DNA of 64,000 nucleotides from Rachycentron canadum (taxonomy: Eukaryota; Chordata; Actinopteri; Carangiformes; Rachycentridae). Below the pieces are notes generated by a model. The model did no database searches. It was not told the origin of the DNA and worked only from the letters and a program-made list of their open reading frames with translations. Position numbers and translations under genes: made by a program. Below are positions 35,593-47,500 of this stretch, piece after piece. Position 1 is the first letter of the stretch, and every line of letters starts with the position of its first letter. The stretch is from contig CM076662.1 of NCBI GenBank assembly GCA_038496675.1, positions 15,994,919 through 16,058,918 of the forward strand, written 5' to 3'.

Positions 35593-38500
35593 GCAGACAC
35601 ACACGCAGAGACAGCTCCTTCCTCTATAGCTACAGCTCCAGTCAGCCATTTTACAATCCATACACCACAGCCTTGATAGCTGGAGCCAATAGGAGTCTAT
35701 GGGAGAAAATGAAGCAGGTTAGAAAAGTGAAACGAGTGAGGAAAGTTCCTCTAATGAATGTCCTCACAGATCTACTGTCCACCCACAGTAGCTTTACCGC
35801 AGACAGGAGTTTAATTTAGAAACCTGCAACATATTTCCTCTATGATCCTTCCCATAAAAAGCCACCTCTCCAGTTCTTTCAATCAATTTTTCTACACACC
35901 CCATGCCCCCCAACCCCCTCCCCCCAAACAGTCATGTTTCTCATGTTTCACAGTCAAATCCCAGGTGGATGTCTCCAGTCTGTATTCACAGCAGTACATG
36001 AGGAGGGTTGTAATAATGTTACCCCCTAAATGGACAAATATCATGTCTCCAGATGTTGTTTTGGCCAAGTGACAGTCCAAAACCCAACAATTTTTCATTT
36101 GCTATCACAGATTATGTCAACATTTGTGAAATTATTTTTGCTTTTTTCCTTAATTAATGAATAAAAATGATTTTCCTGACTGATTGCTCCAGCTCTTGCT
36201 ACATAATATCCTTCCACCGTGCTTTAGTCCCATTCTTCTTATTTTCCATCAGCTGTCTAACCTCATTTGAAAATGTTACTACAGATACATGATGGAGTAA
36301 TATTATGCTTCCAGTTGCCATAATGATCATGGGGACAATTAGTGCAGATCGATTAAGTGGTTGACAGAAAATTAATCTATTGTAACTCTGGTCATTAATC
36401 ATTTGAGTTTTTGTCATGAAGGAAATCACTGAGGGAAAAAAAAGGTTGGACTTTATTTCAAGACACCACTTTGAATGCTGTTAACTTCAGATGGAAATTT
36501 CACATATACGACATGATTAATTGAACAATAATGCCACATGTAATCATTGTAGCCCCTGTAGTAATATAAAGGCACAACTCAAGCTGTTGCTTTAACTGTA
36601 AATACTTCATGCACTGCATCGGAACAACAACTGATGCATAAAATCAACAACCTCAAGTTCCGTGATCAACAGCCATGAACAAACAAAGGATTGTAAATAA
36701 GATAATTTCAGCCACACTCATACAGCTATATGAGAAAGGAAATATGAACCAGCATTGTGACAGACTCTGTATGAAGGTAAGAGATTTGTGATAGCTGAAA
36801 TTTCCTGTTTACTCTCTCTGCTTTTGTAGCACAGGGCAAAAAGTGAAAGTGTCTCACCAACTGACTTCAAGTTAAAAGAGATTTTGTGAGGGTATAATGG
36901 TTCTTGAGTCTAATTCCATATGAAATCTGGCCTTCATCTCAAATCTTCCACCAGCATATGTCATTAGGTTAAAGATGAAGTATTAAATGTCCTTTTTAAT
37001 GTGTGGCCAGTGATGTTCATTCTACACACACAAATGCCCACGATGGAACATCTTTGAGTCAGTGAAGGGCATTTAAAAATCATCCATGTGCAAGAGAGCA
37101 CTCTATATGTATACACATGTGCAGATCACTGTCTCAAACACAGTAGCTCAGTGTGTGTGTGCTCCACTTTTCTTTCCCACTGCCCCTGCCCCCCAGAGCG
37201 TTAATTACAAAAGCTGCCAGGGCTCACCTATGTGAGTCAACCAGACCAGAAGACAAGACACACACAAGAAACAGATGCATGCACAAGTAAACAGACATCC
37301 CATCAAACAACACCTCCATCAAAGAGGAGAGTAGGAGGATGAAGAGACTGACGTAGTTTTCCTGCAAGCAAACTGCATACACAAATACGCACACAGACAC
37401 GAGCAGACACACTTCATGCTCCCAGGAGGACACATTGGCTGAGAATGAGGCCAGTGGGCCCTTGTCTTGTCTGAGGATGACTGTACTCATCATTTGAGCT
37501 TCATCTGGGCCAGTGTGTGTGCGCTTCGCTATCTCAAAAAAAAAAAAAAAAAAAAAAATTAAAGAGAAAGTCTCTAGAGAAGCTTGCAGCCACAGGACAC
37601 TGTTTGGAGGTAGGTTACTGGTTCAAATTCACAATTAGGGTTACACGCGATACTATCACAAAAACGCAATGAGCTGCCTGGTTTTCTATCCGAGGTAACT
37701 CGGCTTACTATTCAAATGGATGAAACAACTCAGAGTGCTTGGAGACAGAGGGGAGTGAGAGAGCTGCAGAGAGGACGAGCGTTGCTAAGCAGACTGAAAG
37801 CCGAGAGAGGCTGTCAGCAAGCCAGCAATGCACTGCTATCACTAGAGCAAGAGAGAGAAAACACAAAATGGAGACACTGCCTGACCTTCTGTCTTTGCAA
37901 AAAATTACACAACATCTACTAAAATCCCTCAAAATACATGCCGGAGCTTGCTCCTGGCAGTCACTCTGCATCTGAATGAGACCCTGCAAAAGTAACGTCA
38001 TCATAATTTGGCCTGATTGCCATTTTAAGATGCATCTTAAATCAATCAGACACCAAAATTTGTTTAACTTCCATGGTGAAAGCTGATAAAGAAAACTTCT
38101 TGTGCTGCAGCTCTAAAAACAGTCTAAACAAAAACAGGCATCCCACTTAAATAAGCGAGTGTTTTAATGTGTTAATGCAAGAGTTGTCCTCACTAAAATC
38201 CCCTCTTCACTAGCCTCACTATGCAGTCATATATCGATCTACGGTTTGTTTACTTCTTCTTCAGCACAGGAGCCTGCTCTGCTGTAATGTGGAGTACTGC
38301 AGTAAATGTCAATGCTTGGTCAGTCATCGGTGTCTGCAACAAGGCTAGTGGGGTGGAGGTGGTAAAGGGGACGGTGGGGGGTGGGTGGTTGGGGGGGTAC
38401 GGTGGTCGACCCATGATACAGTTCTAGCACTACAAAGACAAAGCTCCACCTGGCCAAAATGCCCTGCAGGTTAGAATCTACCACAGACACACGGAAAGAG

Positions 38501-41500
38501 AGACAGTTAAATCCAAACAGGTTCAGGGTCCTCTGACTGTTCTGCTGGGAGCTCCGGCCTCATCCATATTACATGCAGGAGCTTGTTTGAAGCCTCTACT
38601 GCTCGTCTCTGCATGGGCAGCTTGGCTTTACTGTCCAGGCCCCTCAGGCTTGCCTGTCTCTCCCACACACAAACACACACACAGCTCCTGTAATGCAAAT
38701 CCATCGGCTACCATGCCTCTGCCCTTGTCTCTCTTTCTTTCTCTGTTACTAGCTCTGGTTTTCAAAACAAGATCATTCTTTCTACTTTCACAATAGCTTG
38801 TTGACTAAAGGATTAACTAGAAACATTTACTTTTAATCAGTTTAAACTTGATTATTTAAAAAAAAACTTCATTATTGAACACACAGAAGTCTACCAGCAT
38901 TTGACCGGAGGCTGCTATTCATTTTCATCACTGATATTAATACACCAAATCCTATGACAGGTGAACCCACAGTCAACACACTTGATCACCAGACTTCCTT
39001 CATTAAAACAGTCACTGTCTGAGGCAAGCTTGACCACAATCCAAGCAAAGCATGGCTGGGTTTGGTAAATGTCATTACGGTTGAGTCATAGCTCTAAGTG
39101 AACACACCTGGGCGTAGATCAAACAGGCTGAGTGAGAGACCAGGATGGTGATAAATCTTTGTCCTGGCTCCACAGTGACGCTGATGAGTTGGAGAGCAGA
39201 CCGCAGCAGTGATGGAGCACTGTGAGTCACACAGCAGGGTAGATTCAGCGTAGTGACTAGAGGAAGTGGTTGGTGGTGGTGTTTCTATGAGTTTCTGACT
39301 GTGCTTGACCCTTTGACTTTCTTTACTCGTGAACTGTAGACTGTGTCATCTGCACTGTATCCCATGCTAGTGTGTTTTATTTGTATATGTGCCTGTCATC
39401 AGACAGATGTCATCAGACAGATGTCATCAGACAGATGTCATCATATGTACACATTCAAAACTCATGTCATGGTCCAACTCTCACTTCAGATGACACAAGG
39501 ACAAAAAGTTTGACTTTTGAATTTTAAGTCTCAAAAGTAAAAGTAAGGAAGCACAATGCTTTTCAGAAATGAGACTGTTTGCCGAAGCAGCTAACAGAAA
39601 CAGAAATCTTCCCAAAATGTACCTTCATCTGGCCAGAGGCAAGACTTCTTTTTTTTTTTCCTCAACATGAGTCATTTTTATTAGGCGCTACTGTACACAT
39701 GGTCTTATCTGGAATCAGGATGCACCTCAGCCAGCACATTTCAATAGTGATGACAAAGAAAATGTCTGGCATAACAAAGTGCACTTGTCACAGGAACTGG
39801 TTAAAATGTAGCCAGACTGTAAACCACAAGGCAATGCTTCACTCTTCAAAGGATAAAGTCAAGGGTAATAAGGCTGCATGCTGGCCCAGTCGCCCCAGCA
39901 GTGAGGCTGTTTTAATATGAGCAACAGTGAAGCCGGGAAAAATAGCTGGACACGCAAAGAATCAGTACCACATGCTCGACAAGAGCTGCACACACAAGCA
40001 CACACCACTCTGTTGCTTGGACATCGTTAAGGAGGACTTGACTATTCGCTTGCGTGCAAGGATGCTGAAGTGCACTCAGCAGCTTCAACACATTCAACCC
40101 TTAATTAGACTTCCATAGCTGAAGTGGACTAAAAAATGCTTAAGATATATTTTAAGAAAGCTTTCATGTAATTAATTGCATCTGGAGGTCAATGACCTAG
40201 AGGACTCTCTACTACTTACATTAGCTTATGCTGTAAAGACATACACCGGGACTGTCAAGGCTCCAAAGGGAAATGGTCCTCTATTTACAGAATATAGTTG
40301 AGCTGGTACAGACCCCTGAGGGATATGAGGCAAGGAAGACTGTGTGTTTGCATGTGTGTGTCTGCCCTAAGATATATCAGGGAGACAGATGATTCCCATG
40401 AGCGGCATCACTGCAGGTGGGAATAGCAGTGAGATAAACACATCAGCATTCGGCATGGCAGAGGCAGAAGGAGATGGAAGTCTAGGCAAACCACAAAATG
40501 TCACTTGTTTCACCTTCACTAATGCAGCCTGTTCTCCAGTTGCTAACTTTATAGCCCTGTCCCAAGCAACATCAGTCAGTGCCCTAGTGAGATAAGGATT
40601 TACAGGGAACAGAGGCAGCCAGAAGCAGAGGGGAAAGAAACAGTTGGAGTTTTATGTTAGTGGAGCAAAGGTGAGGCTACAAAATAAAGGACTTACAGGA
40701 CAAGTAATCACCTATCCAGACTTGGTGAGTTTACGTCTTGCAGTGGTTCGCTGTGCTCTCTGCTTTCATCTGGAGTGTAGGCAGAAGGTCAAAGCTAGCA
40801 TGGGCCATGGCAGCACTTAACCTGCCTGCCGTTGTTGTGTGCAATTGAGCACATGGGACCATTTGACAAAAGAACGTGGACACTTAATCAAGCATCGCAA
40901 GCAGAATCACTTCCATATGGAAATGATGAGCCATTACGCAACACGCAAATACATTACTAGCAAAGTGGAGTAATGGGGATTCCTTTAATCATACAGACCA
41001 ACTATTTTTCCCCTGATTTCCCTGTGTTTGCAACATGCATAATTGATCAGTGTAGTGGCTGAGCTTAATGTGTTGTGGATGTGCCGGGTGGCAGCCCAGT
41101 GGGACTCATGACACGCCTTTGATATCCTGTGTTTATCTCCCTGTCTGGGAGACTGGAGCTGTGGGAGAAAATATGAGAGAGGGAGTCTAAGTGCCTATAT
41201 GCTACGTATGCATGTGTGTGTGTGTGCTGTGTATATGGTACTCCTATGGAAAGCGCTGTCTCTGGGTCTCTCCATTTAGATCTTCATTAATCACCGTTCC
41301 CACCGGGAAGGCGGCACAGAGGAGTCTTTCAAATGCAAACGCGTTCTCACTGCTTGCACACAACCGTACAGGCTGGCAGTCTCCCACAGTCCTTTTACAG
41401 TACACCTCCCTCGCCTCCAACTCCCTGCCCCCAACACACACACGACCTACTCGTCTGACTGTCTCCCAGGGATACCAGATAGTGGACAGTTAATCTTCTC

Positions 41501-44500
41501 ATCAACACATCCATTAATTAATACCAAGACTCCTCATTATTCCAGTCTCATGCAAAACAACCCAGGCAAGCTTGTCAGACATGTTACAATCCAAGCTACT
41601 TTCTCTTTTTACAGTCTTGTTTGAACTTGTAGCCCATTATATTTCCCCCTCTTTCACTTTTGCTCGCTTTCATTTTCCTTACAAGCAACTGGTCTGATAC
41701 CCTGAGTGGAGAGAGCCAGAGCACAGTGAACATGAAAACAGGCTGTCAGTCCAGGGCTTTTTTAAAGCCCACAGGGCATTTGAATGGGAGGGGCTTTACT
41801 AGTTTGTTTAGTCTATGCGACTGTTGGCAGATGTGGCACAGGCTCCACTGTATCTGGACTGACCTATCTCTGCTGTCTGCTGCTGTGGCTAACTCACATC
41901 AGTCCTTTGGCAGCATATTATCGTGTTCTTCTGGTGGTGAGGTGGGAAAAAAAGCCCAAGCCAAGGAAAGAGTCAAAAATAACAAGGCCAGGGTGGGAAA
42001 CTACCAGCAGCCAACCAATGATAAATGTTTTACCTGTGGGGTTGTGGTGCACAGGAAAAGCTGTGAGTTGGTGCCCAACTAAATTCAAGCGGTGAACTGA
42101 ACTTTGGCTGAAGCCTTAGGCCATTTTCAAATGTTCTGAGTGCACAAATCCTGAGAAAATTCATATCTATTGGAGAAGAGACATAATGACTTTGATGTTC
42201 CACCAGTAAGCCGCAATGCTGCTATGGAGCTGTGGCACTGGCACTGACCTGGTGGTGACATACCAGAGGCCCCTCGACTAAGCCCCTCCTACCTAACAGG
42301 GCCCCATCTAGGCCTTTATAACAGGCAGCAAACACTGGCCAAAGCATGGCGTGTTGTGTACTGGGAACACAGTCTTACACATCAAACTAAATACAGGCTA
42401 CTCTGGGCCAGTGTTCAAAGAAGTTGTGTATTCTGTATAAATGGACAATTGTTTTTTGGAAAATGCACATAAAAATATGTGTATGTGTCTCAGGGTGGGA
42501 AGGAAGCAAAGGAGAAAGTGTTAGCCAGGGAAATGTAAGCAAGCCAGAATGTGATTGACCAACCAAGATGTCTGTTGCAGACTAGATTTGTGGTTTAGCT
42601 CAGGTCTTTTGGGGAGGAGGGGTTAATTTTCAACTCTGGCAAAGAAGAGTTGGGGCCAAAGCCCCCTGAAACAACCTGGCTGATACAGCCAGTGTCATGG
42701 AAGACAACCAAAGTTTAGAGCAGACAACAGACAGACCCAACTGTTCTGGCCTTAAAACCTCATCTTTTTACTTTCATACTCTGCCTCTATGTCCTTACCT
42801 TATTTGCTCATGTGCCTCCCTCTGGGGCACTAAGGTTTCTGACCACACATACCCTTTTTGTGTCTGGCTGATGTTACTTCTGTCTGGCAGCCTGTCTGAG
42901 TTACAGAAATTAAGGCAGGCAACAGCAGAGGCAGAGGTGAGGTTAACTTGGGCGACTGGTGCACATGTCTTAACACAGACGGGAGCTTATGCAACAGCAG
43001 CTGTGGTCCCTGTACCCATGTCTCCTCATTTCACTCTTCCATTTCCTCCTGCCTCCCTGTCTTGGTCCATTTCCTCCTCTATTCAGTGTCCGTGTCACCC
43101 AGCAACTCGCCACATCCATCAAGGTTGGAGACCCGATCAATAGCGACTGGCTTTCTTCTCATCCGCCTTGCAGACACACACAAGTGGTCTTATTGCTTAT
43201 GTAACGATCGACTTATCGGGTCATTTGGCTGCTTATTTTGTTACTGTCCGCTGATTGGTCCCCAGGGGGTATTGACTGTTTACAGACACATGTGGCCAAC
43301 AGCAAAACTGTCTGTGTTATGAGAAAGGATGATGATGAGCAGAAGATGACAGAGTGAAGAAGCACACTGAAGACTGAGTCAACTGAAGTCTAAAGTCAAG
43401 ATCTGTGAGGACATGATTGCATGAGAAGCAGGCAGATGGAAGACTGACGTCAAGATCGAGGGAGAGGTAGAGGGAGGAGGAAGAGATAGCAAAGACAGCA
43501 CAGTGAACGATTAGCATGCCTGCCAAAATCCAATTAGATACAGCCCAAGAGAATGACTGACAAGCAGACAGACAGACAGAGCAGACAGCCCAGGAGACAG
43601 CCAGAGAGTGCAGCTGCACTGGTCTGCGGTAATGAAGTCACTGGTTTCCAAATAGCAAATAGAGGAAGCCAGAGAGATGCAGCTGTCTGCCGTCTGTGCC
43701 GCAGCCACTGTGTCAGCCCAGCCAGGGAGGCAGACAGAGGAAGGCTGTTCTCTCCGTCTGACACTTCTGACTCTGGGCCAGCACAACGCTACAAACAAGG
43801 CTGAGGCAAATAAGCAGCACACAGCTATGATCTCTGTGTTGCTCGACCACGGGATTATGCTCACTAGGCTTCACAAGCATGTATGAAACATCAGTTTGTA
43901 AGGTTTTTTTCTTATTCAGAAACAGCTGATTTTTCCCTACTTAAACACTTAAGAGAAATTCATGGTCAATCAACTGGAAGACACTGCCAGTTGTAGAGCT
44001 GTATGATTGTTTACATATTAAACTGTAGAAAAGACCTTTTTGTATCTCTGTATGGAACATGACTTGACCTAATATGACTTCTTTTGTCATTCAGATATTT
44101 GGTAATACACCACTGTATGGTGACATGCCATGTAAACCGAAAAAAAATGTCCCTCCAGCAAGTTATTTCACAAGATGGTGAGGACGGTCATCAAAGTGGA
44201 ATTTCTGTTACTTCCTCTCTTGTCAGAAAGAAAAAAAAATTAAAAAAAAAAAAAAAATCACCCAGCAGAAATTATGACACATGATCTTGTCTCATTGGAA
44301 AGTACAAGTGTCCATCACAGCCCCTGAAGCAAAATGGACTCTTTGTTTGTTAGATACCAAAGTAACTCTTGAGATAAGGCTTTAGCTTGTTGCTGTCTGT
44401 TGGTGACGTCTGTCTAACAAACACTATTTACACAGCAGGGATAAGTAGACATGGTAGCAGTGCCTCAAGGCACAAAGCGCCATTTATAAAGAGCAAGTCC

Positions 44501-47500
44501 TGGAGTTTCTAACTGCACCTTCTCAAACCAAATACTCCTAACAGGATATGGGAGACTAGTAGCCTTTGGAGAAAGTGGGAAAAAAACTTCCAGAAGGCTC
44601 TCCTTGTTTGTGTCTCTTCTCTTCTACAGGTCCCAGAGCTCTCCGGTAAAACTACGAACTGCTTGTAAATGTGCACACTGACACTGTGTGTAAATAAGGA
44701 CCATTGGGAAAAGGGTCTGCAGTCAGGGTTAGACCAACACACCAAGGCGAGCCATCTTTCTAAAAAGCATGTGTGACTATAAGCTGCCTGGCTGGCCTTA
44801 ACATCCACTGGGATGTGGAAAGTATGAGTCACACAGCCAGTGCAGTGGAGGCGGCTGGACAGAGTCTGGAGGATGTTCAGGGTGAAAGACATGTCCGTCT
44901 GCTTCACTTCCTGCTCAGTTAAACACACTTTCATTACACAAATACACACACATAAACAGAGAGTGGTTGGAGTTGGAAGGGAACCCCTGTGTCCTGACTG
45001 CATGAAGCAGGACACTGCCAGGTCACCTTGTTCTCTGGCCACTGACCTTTCACACACCCGTACATCCCCTTCAGTGGGGGGTGGGGGGTGGCATCCTCTT
45101 TTAATGCCAAGATCACCTGCTTCCTGTAGACTCTCAGGCAACTGTCTTTCCAGGAATTTATTCATTTGTGCTTATGTATTTCTGTCTACGCAGAACTGTT
45201 GCATAAAAATTTCACTTCTGCAATTCATTTTCTCAAAACCATTTCCGATCAAGACAAACACTCAAAAAATTAACATTAAAAGAAAATCTGGCAGCAAGAT
45301 GAAAGAAAAAGAAAACAAAAACAAAACAGCAACTGAGAAATCACCCCAGAGACAACAGCACCTGAAACTGTGGGGAGACAGACTCTTGAGAGCCTAGTAA
45401 AGTGTGAGACAGAGAGACAATGATGATGATGTGTCATACAAGCCACCAGTTAGCAGTTCATTGCACAATGAGGTTGGCAATGTCTCACACATAAAAACAC
45501 ACTTACACACAACAAAGACAGTAGCACTCATCATCAATCATCCACCTTGAGCATATGTTTTTGTACGCATGTTTCCGCTGTGGTATCAAATTGACTGCGT
45601 CTTTGAGAGAGAGCAACCATGTCTTTCAAGACATACCTTGAACCAAGGCAGGAGGAAGAGGACAATTGGAAAGAGGTGGGACAGGAATGCTGCCTGGATG
45701 CTAGACGAGACAGCAGACAGTATATTCGCCACATTTGTGCAGCAAGTTAACAAGACTGGGAAAAAGCTAAGTATCTCCCTATCTAAGGTACACAAACGGT
45801 TCAAAAAGTGTCTCTTGTGTTTCAGAAATTTGCTCTCTCTCACCTGCACACACACTACGTTCTCTACTCTACTCCCAGGTCTCTCACTTAACCTGCTACC
45901 TTCTGTAGTATAATCACAAATAAATCTTGCCAGTACGGGTTGTAGGAGATTCCCTCTCTTTTAAAAATGAGCTTCTGTTGGTTCAAGTGTTCAACTTTAC
46001 TAAAGGTCGATCTGAGCTTGTGATATGTGTGTGACCAAACCACATCAAACAGACAAAGACACAACCCCAACTTTTCCTACAAAACAATATAAAAATGACG
46101 GAGCTTTTCCCCCCTGCTGAGTACTGACTTTTCAATAGATCTGTTGCTCTCATGGCTTATATACTGCATTGACATGATTTTTTTTTTTTGCCAAAATCTT
46201 CCCCTTTGACAGACTCTGCCTTTCAGATAAACACTAAATAATAGATAAATAATAGTAATGCTTTTACTTTCAAGTTTGCCTGGAGGTAAACAGCTCACTA
46301 ATTATGTCTAATCTCCAATACTGTGGCTCATACTACACTTATTTTCTTTCAAAAAGCACCTGTATTTTGTCCAAGTTGTTAGGAAACAGATTTCATAAAA
46401 TAATTCTCTAACAGATGTTATATAATGTCTTTAGCGTTAGTGTTCACCTGATTTGCTTTCCATTTTCTCACACTGTGTGGGAATGTGCAAAAACAGACTC
46501 CAGTTAACTTGGGCAGACTAGATTTTTTTTCAGTAAGTTAAAAAGATCTTACTCAAGCAAGAGTTCAACAGTTTCTTCATATGGCTCATATATTGGCCTT
46601 TTGTTCAGTAGCATTCCCAGTGACCTCCATGTGACCTGAGGGGACAAATGATGCACTTCCCCTTCAGCTGTGGCCAGCTGGCCTCACATCATCTGACTAG
46701 ACCTGGCCAGAGAAAATGACACCACCTGTCCTCTGTCACACATACTAGGTCAACACTGGTTTAAGAAAACATCAACTGGGAGGTAGGCTATGGTAGGAGT
46801 ATGGGACTTGGACCATGACAGAAGAGAAGGATCAACAAGCTCTGTAGAATTTAAAAGCACATAATCCAACTGATTCAATTGGCTTCTTGGCAGAATGATG
46901 ATGGATGACATTTTATTGCATACAAACATGAAGAGAGAAACAAAAGACACACATTCTGAAGTGCACTTACTTTGTCTAGCGACCTCTTGAGCTGGTAGTG
47001 GAACTTCTCTTTGACCTCGTCCAGGAGCTGCTTGAGCTTGGGTTCCTCAGGCGTGCCCTGGTACTTCCTGGCAAGCTGCAGGTAGCAGGGCCACTTGGCT
47101 GAGTCAAAGCCCCAGTGGCAGGTCCTCTTATCTGGTGACTTGTGTGAATGCATGACAAACTTCTGTGGTGAAAAGAGCAACTGGCATTCAACACACTGGA
47201 TGCAGGGTGCCTCAGGCTGGGTGTAGAACTGAGGCACAAAGAGACCCTGGCACTTCCCCAGACACTGGTGCTCCACCTGGAAACTGGCTTCGCTTTCCTT
47301 CAGCAGGCCCTGGGACGACAGCTTACCGCTGGGGTCAGCAGGCAAGGCTGCCCCAGGGCGCAACAGAGCGTTGCACAACCGTTGTGCATCCGTCAGTGTA
47401 ATGAGGCCACAGGAAGGTGCGTTGAACGGCAGAATGCCCAGCACTTTGAGGATGTGCAGCTGCTCAGCGTCACAACGTGAACAGTAGACGTAGAGCTCGT

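Larger units (their letters stand above)
29527..46970 (-). other. skil intron 2 (17.4 kb)
   Basis: A very long intron following the first coding exon. It holds many CA/GT arrays, interspersed-repeat fragments, a 14-bp tandem repeat and a palindromic GTCTAGAC site. Open frames inside it (for example 44509-45165 minus, 41660-42082 plus) show no family resemblance I can recognise. No nested gene is supported. Confidence 0.75.

Noticed and set aside
35346..35819. A 157-codon plus-strand frame with long Thr/His runs
   Set aside because: It is a translation of two CA microsatellites.
42697..43143. A 148-codon plus-strand open frame in skil intron 2
   Set aside because: No domain, no splice-site context and overlapping frames on the same strand; judged to be chance.
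44509..45165. A 218-codon minus-strand open frame in skil intron 2
   Set aside because: It has no recognised motif, it overlaps a 185-codon frame on the other strand, and its composition reads like translated non-coding DNA. A chance frame is the simplest explanation; only conservation or transcript data would change this.
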